From contig NZ_CP162488.1 in assembly GCF_041242975.1 (NCBI RefSeq), forward strand, positions 3,214,001 to 3,278,000: DNA of 64,000 bases, given 5' to 3'. How positions within the stretch are numbered: position 1 is the stretch's first letter; every line of letters begins with the position of its first letter. Made by a program: the position numbers and the translations under genes. The DNA comes from Xanthomonas sp. DAR 35659. GTDB lineage: Bacteria > Pseudomonadota > Gammaproteobacteria > Xanthomonadales > Xanthomonadaceae. The notes under the pieces are model-generated. The model saw only the letters and a program-made list of their open reading frames with translations. It was not told the DNA's origin and did no database searches. Shown piece by piece: positions 1-10,836 of the stretch.

Positions 1-3000
1 GCGTTGTTCGCGCAGGTGCTTGGATTGGAGGCGGTCGGCGCGGACCAGGGCTTCTTCGCCCTGGGCGGTGACAGCATCGGCTCGATCCAACTGGTCGCGC
101 GCGCCCGCGTCCAGGGGTTGCACTTCAGCGTTCGCGACGTGTTCGAACAACAGACCGCGCAGGCGCTGGCGCGCGTGCTCGGCACGGGCAAGGCCGTTGC
201 CGATCGGCTCGGCGCGCTGCCGCCGGTCGCGCCATCCGGACCGCTGCCGGCCACGCCGATCATGCACTGGCTGTTCGAACGCCCGGGCGATCATGACGAT
301 TTCGCCCAGACCCTGCTGCTGAACGTGCCTGCGCTGCAGGCCGAACCGCTGCGCGCCGCCGTGCAGGATCTGATCGACCACCACGACGCGCTGCGCCTGC
401 GCCTGCTCGACGGCAATGCCCTGGAGATCGGTGCGCGCGGCAGCGTGCCCGCGGCCGATCTGATCACCCGGGTGGACCTGGCCGGTGGCGATATCGCGGC
501 CACTATCCAATGCATCGCCGAGGCTTCGGCCGCCACGCAGCGCCGCTTGGCGCCGCGCGCCGGACGCATGCTGCAGATGGCGTGGTTCGACGACGGCGCC
601 AGGTCGCGCCTGTTCCTCGCCATTCACCATCTCGCCGTCGACGGCGTATCGTGGCGCATCCTCGTGCCCGACCTGCGCGCCGCGTACGAAGCGCGCGCCG
701 CCGGCCGCGCGCCCGTGCTGGAACCGGTGCCGACCTCGCTGCGGCAGTGGGCGCTGGCCCTGCCGCAGGCCGCCGCCGCGTACCGCGACGAACTGCCGTT
801 CTGGCAGGCGATGGACGAGGCCAGCCCGGCACCACTCGGGACGCGCGCGCTCGACCCGCGGCGCGACACGCTGGCCAGCCAACGCCACCTGCCGCTGCGC
901 CTGGACGGCGACACCACCCGCATCCTGTTGACCCGCGCCACCGAGCGCATGGGCGGGCGCGTCAACGACGTCCTGTTGAGTGCGTTCGCGCTTGCGATGC
1001 TGCAGTGGAACGCGGAGCGCGGCCATGCCGAGGACAGCGTGCACTTCGAACTGGAAGGCCACGGCCGCGACACCCGGGTGGCCGGCGCCGATCTCAGCCG
1101 CACGGTCGGCTGGTTCACCAGCCAGTTCCCGCTGCGCCTGGCGCTGCACGGCGTCGACCGCGCCGCGGCATTGCGCGGCGACGCCGAACTCGACCGCGCG
1201 CTCAAGGCGATCAAGCAGCAGCTGCGCGAAGTGCCCAACCATGGCGTGGGCTACGGCCTGCTGCGCTATCTCGACGACCTCGGCCGTGCCACGCTGGCGA
1301 CGCGGGCACCGGCGCCGATCGGCTTCAACTACCTCGGCCGTTTCGCGGTCGGCGACGGCGACGCGCCGGCGGGGTGGATGCCCGCCGCCGACGTCGACCT
1401 CGGGGGCGACGGCGACGCCTGCCGCCCGCTCGCCCACGCCCTGTCGCTTGCCGCCACCACCGAAGACCGCAGCGCCGGCCCGGTGCTGTGCGCGACGTGG
1501 AGCTGGGCCGGCGAGCTGTTCGCCAGAGCCGATATCGAGCGTCTGGCGGCGCTCTGGTGCCAGGCCCTGCGCGCGATCGCCGCGCGCGCGGCCGAGTGCG
1601 CGTCCCTGCTGACCCCAGCCGACCTGGCGCTGGTGACGCTGGATCAAGCGCAGATCGACGCGCTGCAGGCCGAAGCCCCGCCGCTGCTCGACGTATGGCC
1701 ATTGTCGCCGCTGCAGCACGGCTTCCTGTTCCACAGCCTGTTCGAACAAGGCGGCGACGGCGAAGCGCAGACCGCCGAGCGCTACCTGGTCCAGTTGGGC
1801 TTCACCCTGCACGGCCCGCTCGATCCGCAGCGCCTGCGTGGCGCGGCGCAGGCGCTGTTGCAGCGCCATCCCAACCTGCGCGCCGGGTTCGCCCACCATG
1901 GCCTGCCCGCGCCCGTGCAGACGATCCCACGTCAGGCCGAACTGCCCTGGCATGAGCTCGCGCTGGACGGCGACGCCGCCGCGCGCAAGGCCGCGCTGGA
2001 ACGTTTCATGGACCAGGACCGCGACCGCCGCTTCGACCTGACCCGCGGTCCAGCGCTGCGCTTCGCCCTGCTCCGCGACGGCGATGCGTGCCGCCACCAT
2101 CTCGTGTTCACCAGCCACCATCTCCTGCTCGATGGCTGGTCCTCGCCGATGCTGCTGCGCGAGCTGTTCACGCTGTATCGCGAGGGCGACGGCGCGCTCG
2201 AGGCGCCAGCGCCCTACCGCGACTACCTGGCCTGGCTGCATGCGCGCGACCAGGACGCTTCGCGCCGGGCCTGGCGCGAGGCGCTGCATGGCCTGAGCGA
2301 ACCGACCCGGCTGACCGCGGCCTCGAACGCGGTGACCGTGCCGCGGATGCTGAGCGCGCACGTCTCGGCGACGCTCGCCGCCGCGCTGATCGCGCACGCG
2401 CGCGAACGCCAGCTGACCCTCAACACCCTGGTCCAGGCGGCGTGGGCGATGGTGCTCGGGCATCTGACCCGGCGCGACGACGTGTGCTTCGGGGTCACGG
2501 TTTCCGGGCGTCCGCCGGATGTCGCCGGGGTCGAGCGCATGATCGGATTGTTCATCAACACGGTGCCGCTGCGCCTGCGGCTCCGCGGGCAAGAGCGACT
2601 GGACGAATTGCTCGACCGCCTGCAGGCGCAGCAGACCGCGCTGATCGGCCATGAGTATCTGAGCCTGGCACAGATCCAACGCGAGGCCGGCGGGGGCGAA
2701 CTGTTCGACACCCTGCTGGTGTTCGAGAACTTTCCGGTCGAACCCGCCGCGGCGGGCGACGGCGGCGGCGATGCGGCGGCGTTGGCCGTGTCGCTGCTCG
2801 GCAATCATGGCGCCGCCGCGACCCATTACCCGCTTGGCCTGTCGATCTTGCCACCGGCGCCGGGCGAACCGCTGCGCCTGGAGGTGAGCTATCGCCCGGA
2901 CCTGCTCGATCCCGGCCAGGTACGGCGCATCCTTGCCCGCTTCGAGCGCGCGCTGACGGCCATCGTCCACACGCCCCGGCTGCGGGTGGCCGCGCTCGAC

Positions 3001-5613
3001 CTGCAAGCGGACGAAGAGCGTGCGCTGGCCGAGGCCCGCAATGCCACGGCGCGCGCCTACCCGTCGGACACCGCGATCAGCCGCTTCCGTGCCCAGGCCG
3101 CGCACACGCCCGACGCGGTGGCCGTGCACTTCGGCGCACGTCGCATCCGCTACGCCGAACTCGACCGCCGCGCCGAGCGCGTAGCGCGCCGCCTGCAGGC
3201 ACTCGGCGCAGGGCCGGACCGCATCGTCGGCCTGTGTCTGGAGCGGTCGCCCGAGGCGATCGTCGGTCTGCTCGGCATCCTGATGAGCGGCGCGGCCTAT
3301 CTGGCGCTGGACCCGGATTACCCGGCGCAACGCCTGGCCTACATGCTCGACGACGCGCGTCCCATGGCGGTACTGACCCAGGTGGCGCTGCGCGACCGGC
3401 TGCCCGCCTGCGCCGCGCAGATCCTCGCGATCGACGCGATCGACGCCGAGCCCGACGCCGCGCCGCCGCTGCGCGCCGTTCCGCGCCCCGACCACCTGGC
3501 CTATGTGCTCTACACCTCCGGCTCCACCGGCAAGCCCAAGGCCGTGATGGGCACCCACCGCAGCCTCGCCGCGCGCCTGCACTGGGACGTCGCGCCCGAC
3601 CGCGCACCGATCGCCGAGGTCTACGCGCAGAAGACCACCGTCAACTTCATCGACGTGTTGTGGGAGCTGCTCATGCCGTTGGTGCGCGGCGAGCAACTGC
3701 TGGTACTCACCCGCGAGCAGGCGACCGACCCGGAGGCGATGATCGACGCGCTCGCCCGCGGCGGCGCCACCCGCATCGTGCTGGTGCCTTCGCTGCTGCG
3801 CGCGCTGCTCGACAGCGGCCAGGCGCTCGCCGCGCGGTTGCCGAATCTGTACTACTGGGCGTGCAGCGGCGAGGCGCTGAACCCGGAACTGGCCAGGCGC
3901 TTCAAGGCGCAACTGCCGCGGGCGCGCCTGCTCAACGTCTATGGCACCTCCGAGTTCTGGGACGCCACCAGCCACGACGTGCGCGTGGACGAACGCGACG
4001 CGCACGGGGTGCCGATCGGGACGCTGCTCGACAACGTGCGCGCCTACGTGCTCGACCCGTTCCTACGCCCCGTGCCGCCCGGCACGCCGGGCGAGTTGTA
4101 CGTCGCCGGCGACGGGCTCGCGCGGGGCTACCTGGGCCGCGCCGCGCTCAGCGCCGAGCGCTTCGTCGCCAATCCGTTCGAGCGCGGCGCGCGCATGTAC
4201 CGCTCCGGCGATCTGGTGCGCTGGCGCGAGGAGGGCGGACTGGACTACCTGGGCCGCGCCGACCGCCAACTCAAGATCCGCGGCCAGCGCGTGGAGACAG
4301 GCGAAATCGAGGCATTGCTCTCGGCCGACCCCGGGATCGCCCGGTGCGCGGTCGGCCTGCACCATGCGCCGTCCGCCCGGGAAAGGCTGGTCGCCTATCT
4401 GGTGCCGGCCGGCAGTGGCGCGGCGGGGTTGGACACCGCCGCGCTACGCGAGCGCCTGGCCGCGCAATTGCCGGCGCACATGCTGCCGTCCGCGTTCGTC
4501 GTCCTCGATGCGCTACCGCTGCTGCCCAACGGCAAGATCGACCATGCCGCGCTGCCCGCACCCGACGTTGCGCCGCTGCGGCCCGCCTCGTCGCCGCAGC
4601 AACAGGCGCTGTGCGCGCTATTCGCCGAAGTGCTGGAACGCGACGAGGTCGGCGTCGACGCGGACTTCTTCGAACTCGGTGGCCACTCGCTGCTGGCGCC
4701 GCGGCTGGTCGCACGCATCCGCGACGTGCTCGGCGCGCGCGTGTCGGTGCGCGACGTGTTCGAGGCGCCGACCGTCGCCCTGCTGGCCAAACGCCTGGAT
4801 GCGCCGCTGCGCGCGTTGTCCTCGTTCGAGGCGGTGTTGCCGATCCGCGCCCGGGGCGAGCTGGCGCCGCTGTTCTGCCTGCCCCCGGCCGGTGGCCTGG
4901 GCTGGTGGTACCAGGGCCTGTCGCGCCATCTCGATCCGCGCCGACCGATCTACGCCTTGCAAGGCCGTGGGCTGCGCGCGCACGAACCCCTGCCGCACAG
5001 TCTGGAAGAAGTGGCCGAAGCGTGCCTGGCGCAGATCCGCGCGTTGCAGCCGAACGGGCCGTACCACCTGCTCGGGTGGTCGTATGGAGGGACGCTCGCC
5101 TTCGAGGTCGCGCAACGCATGCAAGCGCAAGGCGACACCGTCGCCCTGCTCGCCCTGCTCGACAGCTACCTGCTCACCGCCCTGCCCGGCTTCGACGCGG
5201 ACGCCAACCGCAAGCCGCACGCGCGCATCCTCGCCGATTTCCTCGACGTCTCCGGCTGCGCTCCGGACGACTGCGATGCCGAATCGCTCGACTACGAACG
5301 CGCCGCGCAGCTACTGTCCGACAGCGTGTACTCCGGATTCGACGCCGACCAACTGCAGCGTCTGGTCGCGGCCACCGCCAACGACGTCGACCTGCTCGGC
5401 CGCTATCGGCCGGGCGCGCGGCCGCGCATGGACGCGGTGTACTTCAACGCCACCGCCGGCAAGCAAGAAGCCTCGCCCGGCCCGGCCGAGTTCGCCGCCG
5501 CGCTCGACGGTCGCCTGCATGTCCATGACCTCGACTGCCGCCACGACGAGATGGCGCATCCGCAGCACCTGGCGCGGATCGGCCGCGTACTCGCGCAGCG
5601 CTACCGGTTGTGA
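1..5613 (+). CDS. Nonribosomal peptide synthetase, C-terminal part (T-E-C-A-T-TE), 5' truncated by window
   Basis: Terminal part of a modular peptide synthetase; the frame is open from the first base, so the gene starts outside the window. Counting from the codon at position 4: carrier domain (phosphopantetheine Ser24 in GGDSIGS), epimerization domain about 80-530 (HHLAVDG at 208, EGHGRD at 351), condensation domain about 565-990 (HHLLLDG at 705; placed after E, so probably D-L type), adenylation domain about 1015-1510 ([10 protein letters not shown] near 1170, NGK Lys1511), second carrier (Ser1562 in GGHSLL), and type I thioesterase about 1615-1860 (Ser1693 in GWSYGG, His1847). The visible product end is therefore a D-configured residue, then the residue loaded here, then release by TE. 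Specificity positions read by eye are Ile235, Asp236, Trp239 (GrsA numbering), unlike the usual Asp235. The stop overlaps a GTG of the next frame, and a decarboxylase and an MbtH gene follow, suggesting one operon. Confidence 0.95.
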   Translation, partial: ALFAQVLGLEAVGADQGFFALGGDSIGSIQLVARARVQGLHFSVRDVFEQQTAQALARVLGTGKAVADRLGALPPVAPSGPLPATPIMHWLFERPGDHDDFAQTLLLNVPALQAEPLRAAVQDLIDHHDALRLRLLDGNALEIGARGSVPAADLITRVDLAGGDIAATIQCIAEASAATQRRLAPRAGRMLQMAWFDDGARSRLFLAIHHLAVDGVSWRILVPDLRAAYEARAAGRAPVLEPVPTSLRQWALALPQAAAAYRDELPFWQAMDEASPAPLGTRALDPRRDTLASQRHLPLRLDGDTTRILLTRATERMGGRVNDVLLSAFALAMLQWNAERGHAEDSVHFELEGHGRDTRVAGADLSRTVGWFTSQFPLRLALHGVDRAAALRGDAELDRALKAIKQQLREVPNHGVGYGLLRYLDDLGRATLATRAPAPIGFNYLGRFAVGDGDAPAGWMPAADVDLGGDGDACRPLAHALSLAATTEDRSAGPVLCATWSWAGELFARADIERLAALWCQALRAIAARAAECASLLTPADLALVTLDQAQIDALQAEAPPLLDVWPLSPLQHGFLFHSLFEQGGDGEAQTAERYLVQLGFTLHGPLDPQRLRGAAQALLQRHPNLRAGFAHHGLPAPVQTIPRQAELPWHELALDGDAAARKAALERFMDQDRDRRFDLTRGPALRFALLRDGDACRHHLVFTSHHLLLDGWSSPMLLRELFTLYREGDGALEAPAPYRDYLAWLHARDQDASRRAWREALHGLSEPTRLTAASNAVTVPRMLSAHVSATLAAALIAHARERQLTLNTLVQAAWAMVLGHLTRRDDVCFGVTVSGRPPDVAGVERMIGLFINTVPLRLRLRGQERLDELLDRLQAQQTALIGHEYLSLAQIQREAGGGELFDTLLVFENFPVEPAAAGDGGGDAAALAVSLLGNHGAAATHYPLGLSILPPAPGEPLRLEVSYRPDLLDPGQVRRILARFERALTAIVHTPRLRVAALDLQADEERALAEARNATARAYPSDTAISRFRAQAAHTPDAVAVHFGARRIRYAELDRRAERVARRLQALGAGPDRIVGLCLERSPEAIVGLLGILMSGAAYLALDPDYPAQRLAYMLDDARPMAVLTQVALRDRLPACAAQILAIDAIDAEPDAAPPLRAVPRPDHLAYVLYTSGSTGKPKAVMGTHRSLAARLHWDVAPDRAPIAEVYAQKTTVNFIDVLWELLMPLVRGEQLLVLTREQATDPEAMIDALARGGATRIVLVPSLLRALLDSGQALAARLPNLYYWACSGEALNPELARRFKAQLPRARLLNVYGTSEFWDATSHDVRVDERDAHGVPIGTLLDNVRAYVLDPFLRPVPPGTPGELYVAGDGLARGYLGRAALSAERFVANPFERGARMYRSGDLVRWREEGGLDYLGRADRQLKIRGQRVETGEIEALLSADPGIARCAVGLHHAPSARERLVAYLVPAGSGAAGLDTAALRERLAAQLPAHMLPSAFVVLDALPLLPNGKIDHAALPAPDVAPLRPASSPQQQALCALFAEVLERDEVGVDADFFELGGHSLLAPRLVARIRDVLGARVSVRDVFEAPTVALLAKRLDAPLRALSSFEAVLPIRARGELAPLFCLPPAGGLGWWYQGLSRHLDPRRPIYALQGRGLRAHEPLPHSLEEVAEACLAQIRALQPNGPYHLLGWSYGGTLAFEVAQRMQAQGDTVALLALLDSYLLTALPGFDADANRKPHARILADFLDVSGCAPDDCDAESLDYERAAQLLSDSVYSGFDADQLQRLVAATANDVDLLGRYRPGARPRMDAVYFNATAGKQEASPGPAEFAAALDGRLHVHDLDCRHDEMAHPQHLARIGRVLAQRYRL

Positions 5614-5657
5614 CCACGGCCGTTCCCGCTCGCCCCCGCCCCAATCGAGACAGCCGC

Positions 5658-6923
5658 ATGACCCGCCTCGCCATCGACCGCCGCAAGACCCTGCCCGAGC
5701 AAGGGCTGCCCTGGAACGCGCTGCAGGACGCCATGTCCGACATGCGCAGCGGCGACGCCGACTGGCGACACGGACGCACCCCGCTGCACGTCTATTACGC
5801 CGGCGAGGACGTGCTGGACGTCGCGCGCCGTGCCTATGCGATGTTCATCAACGAGAACGCGCTCGCGCCCGCGGCCTTTCCCAGCCTGCAACGCATGCAG
5901 GACGACATCATCGACATCGCGCTGTCGCTGCTCGGCGGCGGCGCGCGCGGCGGCGGCAGCATGACGTCCGGCGGCACCGAGAGCATCATCCTGGCCGTAC
6001 GCAGCGCGCTGCGCGCCTTCCGCCACCGGCATCCGCGCATCGCGCGGCCGCGTCTGTTGCTGCCGACCAGCGCCCATCCCGCCTACGACAAGGCCGCCGA
6101 CCTGATGCAACTGGATGTGCTGCGGGTGCCGATCGGCCAGGACTACCGCGCCGACGTCGAGGTGCTGGCGCAGAACCTGACAGCGGACACCCTGATGATC
6201 GTCGCCTCGGCGCCGTCGCTGCCCTTCGGCGTCATCGATCCGGTCGAATCCATCGCCCGGCTGGCGCGCGAGCACGGCGTCTGGCTGCATGTGGACGCCT
6301 GCATCGGCGGTTTCCTGGCCCCGCACGTGGCGAAGTTCAAGCCGGGACTGCCGCGCTTCGATCTCTCCGTCCCCGGCGTGCGCTCGCTGTCGGCCGACCT
6401 GCACAAATTCGGCTACAGCGCCAAGGGAGCGTCGGTCATCCTCTACGCCGACGCCGAGGACATGGCCTACCAGCACTTCGAATACTTCGACTGGCCCAAG
6501 GGCATGTATCGCACCCAGACCCTCACCGGCACCCGCCCCGGGGGCACCGTCGCCGCGGCTTGGGCGGTGCTGCACTACCTGGGCGAGAACGGCTATCGCG
6601 CCCTGGCGCAACGGGTGATGCGCCTGCGCGATCGCTACATCGCCGGGATCCGCGCCATTCCCGACCTGCACCTGTTCGGCGAGCCGGACCTGAGCGTGAT
6701 CGCCTACGGTTCGCAGGAATTGGACATCCATGGCATCGGCGATGCCATGCAGACGCGCGGCTGGTACGTCAGCCGCCTCTCGCACCCTCCCGCGCTGCAT
6801 ATGACCGTCACGCCGGGCCATGACCTTGGCGTGGACGCCTATCTTGCGGACCTGGCGCAGTGCGTGCACACGCGCGAACGCGGCAAGCCGGCCAATCTGG
6901 CCAGAACGATCGTCACCTACTGA
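5658..6923 (+). CDS. PLP-dependent decarboxylase, sphingosine-phosphate-lyase-like
   Basis: A 421-residue fold-type I PLP enzyme of the group II decarboxylase/sphingosine-1-phosphate lyase superfamily. Visible motifs are SGGTES near residue 97 (phosphate binding), HVDACIGG (the Asp that contacts the pyridine nitrogen) and ADLHKFG with the Schiff-base Lys250. The ATG has a weak GAGA upstream; a GTG at 5610 overlapping the NRPS stop is an alternative that would add 16 residues. It lies between an NRPS and an mbtH gene on the same strand, so it probably supplies or modifies a building block of the peptide. Relatives decarboxylate amino acids including glutamate, tyrosine and aspartate; given the unusual downstream adenylation code, aspartate to beta-alanine is an attractive but untested guess. 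Confidence 0.85.
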   Translation: MTRLAIDRRKTLPEQGLPWNALQDAMSDMRSGDADWRHGRTPLHVYYAGEDVLDVARRAYAMFINENALAPAAFPSLQRMQDDIIDIALSLLGGGARGGGSMTSGGTESIILAVRSALRAFRHRHPRIARPRLLLPTSAHPAYDKAADLMQLDVLRVPIGQDYRADVEVLAQNLTADTLMIVASAPSLPFGVIDPVESIARLAREHGVWLHVDACIGGFLAPHVAKFKPGLPRFDLSVPGVRSLSADLHKFGYSAKGASVILYADAEDMAYQHFEYFDWPKGMYRTQTLTGTRPGGTVAAAWAVLHYLGENGYRALAQRVMRLRDRYIAGIRAIPDLHLFGEPDLSVIAYGSQELDIHGIGDAMQTRGWYVSRLSHPPALHMTVTPGHDLGVDAYLADLAQCVHTRERGKPANLARTIVTY

Positions 6924-6954
6924 ACCGTCCCATCCATCACCACAGGAGCACTCC

Positions 6955-7173
6955 ATGAGCAACCCCTTCGACGATGCCGACGGCGTCTTTCTGGTCCTGG
7001 TCAACGACGAGAACCAGCATTCGCTGTGGCCGGAATTCGCCGCGATTCCGGAAGGTTGGCGCCAGCTGCACGGCCCCGACACGCGCCAGGCCTGCCTGGA
7101 GTACATCGAGACCCATTGGACCGATATGCGGCCGGCCAGCCTCATCCGCGCCATGCAGGAAGACGCGAACTGA
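6955..7173 (+). CDS. MbtH-like NRPS accessory protein
   Basis: A 72-residue protein showing the whole MbtH signature: NDEN, SLWP, IPEGW, a conserved Cys in CLEYIE, and WTDMRPASL. MbtH proteins bind adenylation domains and promote their folding or activity, so this one probably partners the synthetase two genes upstream. The start is fixed by an AGGAG eight bases before the ATG; the longer open frame upstream is the shadow of the decarboxylase. No other NRPS is visible in the window, and this looks like the last gene of the NRPS operon, since the next gene runs the other way. Confidence 0.97.
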   Translation: MSNPFDDADGVFLVLVNDENQHSLWPEFAAIPEGWRQLHGPDTRQACLEYIETHWTDMRPASLIRAMQEDAN

Positions 7174-7230
7174 GACGAGCCGCGAAGAGGGCTTCCGCGG
7201 TCGCCGCCGCGGACGCCGCTGCTCCCGGGT

Positions 7231-7249
7231 ACGACGCGCCCCGCGTCGT
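7231..7249. terminator. Possible hairpin between convergent mbtH and ester hydrolase genes
   Basis: An 8-bp GC-only stem (ACGACGCG with CGCGTCGT, 3-base loop) lies just beyond mbtH and close to the end of the convergent gene. There is no U tract, so it is at best a weak or factor-assisted terminator. Confidence 0.25.
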
Positions 7250-7257
7250 CGTCGCGC

Positions 7258-9174
7258 TCAGCGCACCGGCAGACTGATGTAGCTCGCCTGCTGCGGCGTA
7301 TGCCAGATGCGCTGCGTCGCCTTCTGGTAGTCGCCGGGCTTGGCGAAGTAGATGTTGGGCACGTAGGTCTGCGGATTGCGGTCGTACAGCGGGAACAGGC
7401 TCGACTGCACCTGCACCATCACCCGGTGGCCGCGCTGGAAGGTGTGGTTGGCGGTGGGCAGGCCGAAACGGTAGGCGAGCGGCTGGTTCGGCGCGATCGG
7501 CTTGGGCGTTTCGAAGCTCTCGCGGTAGCGGCCGCGGAAGATCGCCAGCGACACCGGCAGTTCGTAGCCGCCCAGCTTGGGATCGGACGCCATCTGCTCC
7601 GGATACACGTCGATCAGCTTCACCACCCAGTCGCTGTCGCTGCCGCTGGTAGAGGCCTGCAGGTGCACTTCCGGAGCGCCGGCGATGCTGAGCGGGGCGT
7701 CCAGCGGTTCGCTGACGTAGGTCAGCACGTCGGTGCGGCCGTCGACGAAGCGCTGGTCGTGCACCAGCCAGGTGGTCCACATGTCGCGGTCGCCGAACTC
7801 GACCGGGCGCGGCACGAACGGCACCGGCTTGGCCGGGTCGGACACGTACTCCTCGTATTCGCCCTGCCCAGCCTGCGGCGCGTCGAACGACAGCTTGCCG
7901 CCGGCCGCCAGGTACAGCGGCTTGCTGCGCGACGCGCAGCCCTGGGCGCAGCTGCGCGGCCACGCCTGCAGGCGGTCCCAGTGGTTCTCGCCGGTGTTGT
8001 AGATGAACACCGGCGGGGTGTCGGCCTTGGGCGCGCCATCGACCAGATACTGGTCGAAGAACGGCTTGAGCACATCGCGGCGGAACTGCAGCGCGGTGTC
8101 GCCGTCGAACTTCAGCGCGCCCAGCGCCGACCCGTCGTAATTGACCTGGCTGTGCCGCCACGGGCCCATCACCAGATAGTTGCGGTCGTTGCCGGTGTCG
8201 CGCGGCTCCATCGCGGCGTAGCTGTGGATCGCGCCCCACATGTCCTCCTGGTCCCACAGCCCCTGCAGCCACATCGTCGGCACCTTCAGCGGCGTGCGCG
8301 CCATCACCTTGTCCAGCGCCTGCTCCTGCCAGAACGCGTCGTAGGCCGGGTGCTCGGTGAGCTTGCGCCACCACGGCAGTTGCTCCAGGCCCGCGGCCTT
8401 GGCGTAGTCGCCGGCCGAGCCGGCGCGCAGGAAATTGCTGTAGTCGTCGTAGCCCTGGCGCGGGATGCCCGCGCCCTTGCCGCGCTTGCTGAGCTGGCCG
8501 GTGAAGTAGTCGAAGTTGACCTGGCGGAAGGCGCCGTAGTTGAGCCAGTCGTCGCCCATCCAGCCGTCGATCATCGGGCTTTCCGGCGCGGCCACCTTCA
8601 GCGCCGGGTGCGGGTCGGTCAGCGCCATCACCACGGTGAAGCCTTCATAGGACGAGCCGATCATGCCGACCTTGCCGTTGGACTCGGGCACGTGCTTGAC
8701 CAGCCAGTCGATGGTGTCCCAGGCGTCGGTGGCGTGGTCGACCTTGCTGCCGTTGAGCGGGCCGCGCAGCGGCCGGGTCATCACGTAGTCGCCCTCGGAA
8801 CCGTACTTGCCGCGGATGTCCTGGAACACGCGGATGTAGCCGCCATCGACGAACACTTCGTCGCCCTGCGGCAGCAGGTCGCGCATGTGCGGCGAGGCCA
8901 GGCGGCTGGCGCGGCCGCTGGCGTCGTAGGGCGTGCGGGTCAGCAGGATCGGCGCGCCGTGCGCGCCCTTGGGCAGCACGATCACCGTGTGCAGCTTGAC
9001 GCCGTCGCGCATCGGGATCATCACCTCGCGCTTGATGTAGTCGTTGGCCGCGGTCGGCGCCACGAACGGCTTGCCGGTGATGTCCGGCGTCATCGGCGCG
9101 GTCTGGGCCTGCGCGGCGGTGTCCAGGGCGGCGGCGATCAGGGTGGCGAGCAAGCGGGCGGCGATGGGTCGCAT
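7258..9174 (-). CDS. Alpha-amino-acid ester hydrolase (CocE/NonD family), secreted
   Basis: A 638-residue serine hydrolase with an N-terminal signal peptide (about residues 1-23, ending AQAQ). It closely resembles the crystallised Xanthomonas alpha-amino-acid ester hydrolase, which hydrolyses esters and amides of alpha-amino acids and acylates beta-lactam nuclei. The catalytic triad is readable: Ser175 in GSSYEG, Asp308 in GLWDQED, His341 in WRHSQ; the acidic residues Glu310 and Asp311 just after the Asp fit the cluster that binds the substrate amino group. The chosen start has a GGAGGT at good spacing and begins the signal peptide. It probably acts in the periplasm on small peptides or amino-acid esters. 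It is convergent with the NRPS operon; I see no evidence that it belongs to it. Confidence 0.92.
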   Translation of the reverse strand: MRPIAARLLATLIAAALDTAAQAQTAPMTPDITGKPFVAPTAANDYIKREVMIPMRDGVKLHTVIVLPKGAHGAPILLTRTPYDASGRASRLASPHMRDLLPQGDEVFVDGGYIRVFQDIRGKYGSEGDYVMTRPLRGPLNGSKVDHATDAWDTIDWLVKHVPESNGKVGMIGSSYEGFTVVMALTDPHPALKVAAPESPMIDGWMGDDWLNYGAFRQVNFDYFTGQLSKRGKGAGIPRQGYDDYSNFLRAGSAGDYAKAAGLEQLPWWRKLTEHPAYDAFWQEQALDKVMARTPLKVPTMWLQGLWDQEDMWGAIHSYAAMEPRDTGNDRNYLVMGPWRHSQVNYDGSALGALKFDGDTALQFRRDVLKPFFDQYLVDGAPKADTPPVFIYNTGENHWDRLQAWPRSCAQGCASRSKPLYLAAGGKLSFDAPQAGQGEYEEYVSDPAKPVPFVPRPVEFGDRDMWTTWLVHDQRFVDGRTDVLTYVSEPLDAPLSIAGAPEVHLQASTSGSDSDWVVKLIDVYPEQMASDPKLGGYELPVSLAIFRGRYRESFETPKPIAPNQPLAYRFGLPTANHTFQRGHRVMVQVQSSLFPLYDRNPQTYVPNIYFAKPGDYQKATQRIWHTPQQASYISLPVR

Positions 9175-9386
9175 GGGACCTCCGAACAGTGAGGAGGCGA
9201 CTGTAGGCGCAATTGCCGCCGGCGCGGAAGTGTCGCCGCGACGACGGCCGCCGCGCGCGGCATCGCGAATCCGCACGGCGGTGGCGGCCCCGCGCGTCCG
9301 TCACGGAGCGATGGGCGATAATGGATGTTTTCCGAGACGGCCTGCCTGGCATCCTCGTGTGCCGGCCGCAGGTCTTCGCTGCCGCC

Positions 9387-10547
9387 ATGGTCGATGTCCC
9401 CACGCTGCTCGGCTACACCACCGTGCTGCTGCTGTGCCTGTCGCTGCTGGTGCTGGTCGCGCGCCCGAGCGCGGGCAATCGCCTGTGGCTGGCGATGCCG
9501 TTCCTGGCCGGCGCCTGCGGCTGCGGCTTGCTGATCCAGCCGCAGGCGTTCCCCGGCCGGCTCGGCCTGCAACTCGGCGCGTTCTGCATCACCCTCGCCT
9601 ACGCGTTCGGCTGGCAGGCGATACGCGCGTTCTACGAGCGTCCGCCGAAATGGGGCTGGCTGCTGTTGCCGGGCCTGCTGTGGCTGGGCCTGGCCATCGC
9701 CGTGTTCGGCCGCTACGGCTGGACCACGGCCAACGCCAGCCTGCGGGTCGGGCTGGTCTGCCTGTACAGCGCGCTGCCGGCGTGGGAACTGTGGCGCCGG
9801 CGCAAGGGCGGCGTGCCGTCCACCGGCCTGCTGTCGCTGGTGTTCTGGGTAGCCGCGGCGCTGGCCGCGCTGGCCACGGTCTTCGCCCACTGGTTGCCGC
9901 AGCCGCTGGGCGCGGCGCCCACCCAGACCTGGGCGGTGGTGTTCTACAACGTCAGGATCCTGCTGCACGTGCTGCTGGCCAGCGCGCTGCTGGTGGCGAT
10001 GCACAAGGAGCGCGAGGCGCTGCGCTACTACGACGACTCGGTGCGCGACCCGATGACCGGCCTGTACAACCGCCGCTTCTTCCAGCAGCGCACCGAGGAA
10101 TGGCGCGACCGCGGCGCGCGGCGGCGCTCCGTGCTGTTCTTCGACATCGACCATTTCAAGCGCATCAACGACCGCCATGGCCACCGGCTCGGCGACGCGG
10201 TGATCGTGCTGGCCGCGCAGGTCGCGCGACGCAGCCTGCGCAAGGGCGACTGGATCTTCCGCTTCGGCGGCGAAGAGTTCGTCTGCGTGCTGCCCGATAG
10301 CGACCTGGCGCAGGCAAGCGCCCTGGCCGAGCGCTTGCGCCTGGCGTTCATGGCCCAGGCCAGGGAGGTGGAGGGACGCCGCCTCGACGCGACCATCAGC
10401 GTCGGCGTGGCGACCTCGATGGGCGGCGCGCTGCCAGTCGAGGCGCTGGTGGCGCAGGCCGACCGCATGCTCTACCGGGCCAAGGCCGCAGGACGCAACC
10501 GCACGGTGTCGAGCGGCGACGACCATCCGTTGCGCGCCGACTCCTAG
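9387..10547 (+). CDS. Membrane-bound diguanylate cyclase (GGDEF)
   Basis: A 386-residue protein with about six hydrophobic segments in the first 210 residues, then a GGDEF domain. The active site is GGEEF (294-298), preceded by an intact product-inhibition site RKGD (285-288) at the usual spacing, so it is expected to make cyclic di-GMP and to be feedback-inhibited. The start is uncertain: the ATG chosen opens directly onto the first membrane segment but lacks a clear ribosome site; an ATG at 9321 would add 22 residues. The N-terminal domain is not a sensor family I recognise. It is transcribed alone, divergently from the ester hydrolase. Confidence 0.9.
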   Translation: MVDVPTLLGYTTVLLLCLSLLVLVARPSAGNRLWLAMPFLAGACGCGLLIQPQAFPGRLGLQLGAFCITLAYAFGWQAIRAFYERPPKWGWLLLPGLLWLGLAIAVFGRYGWTTANASLRVGLVCLYSALPAWELWRRRKGGVPSTGLLSLVFWVAAALAALATVFAHWLPQPLGAAPTQTWAVVFYNVRILLHVLLASALLVAMHKEREALRYYDDSVRDPMTGLYNRRFFQQRTEEWRDRGARRRSVLFFDIDHFKRINDRHGHRLGDAVIVLAAQVARRSLRKGDWIFRFGGEEFVCVLPDSDLAQASALAERLRLAFMAQAREVEGRRLDATISVGVATSMGGALPVEALVAQADRMLYRAKAAGRNRTVSSGDDHPLRADS

Positions 10548-10654
10548 CGCGCGCCGTCAGCGGCACCACGCGAAGCGCAGCACCGCGACGTCGCGGCATA
10601 CGCGCGGTGCCGCGCCTGGCCCCTCGCCGCCTGGCCCCTCGCCGTGCGCAGCGC

Positions 10655-10800
10655 TTCGTGGTGGACCTGGAATGGCGCGACGGCAAGGCGACGCGGATCG
10701 CGCCGCGCAGCGTCGGCGGGCGCGCCTATCGAACACACGCGCTCAACGGAACGCGGCTAACGCTGGGGCTGGCACGCTGCGGCGCCACGCACGTGCCGCG
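10655..10800 (+). pseudogene. Possible remnant of a glycoside hydrolase C-terminal domain
   Basis: An open stretch reads RFVVDLEWRDGKATRIAPRS and then LNGTRLTLGLARC. This resembles the last beta-sandwich of GH95-type fucosidases (VDLxWRDGxxxxAxLRS). There is no upstream partner, no ribosome site, and the open frame then runs through antisense sequence of the next gene. It may be a decayed gene end or chance similarity. Confidence 0.22.
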
Positions 10801-10836
10801 ACGATCGCCGGGCAGTCGGGACGCGCAACGGACGCA

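Noticed and set aside
3234..6823. Long open frames (764 and 960 codons) overlapping the NRPS gene in other frames
   Set aside because: Arginine/alanine/proline-rich translations with no domain; typical third-position shadows of a 70% GC gene.
7300..9192. 630-codon open frame antisense to the ester hydrolase
   Set aside because: Low-complexity His/Arg/Val-rich shadow; the opposite strand has signal peptide and full catalytic triad.
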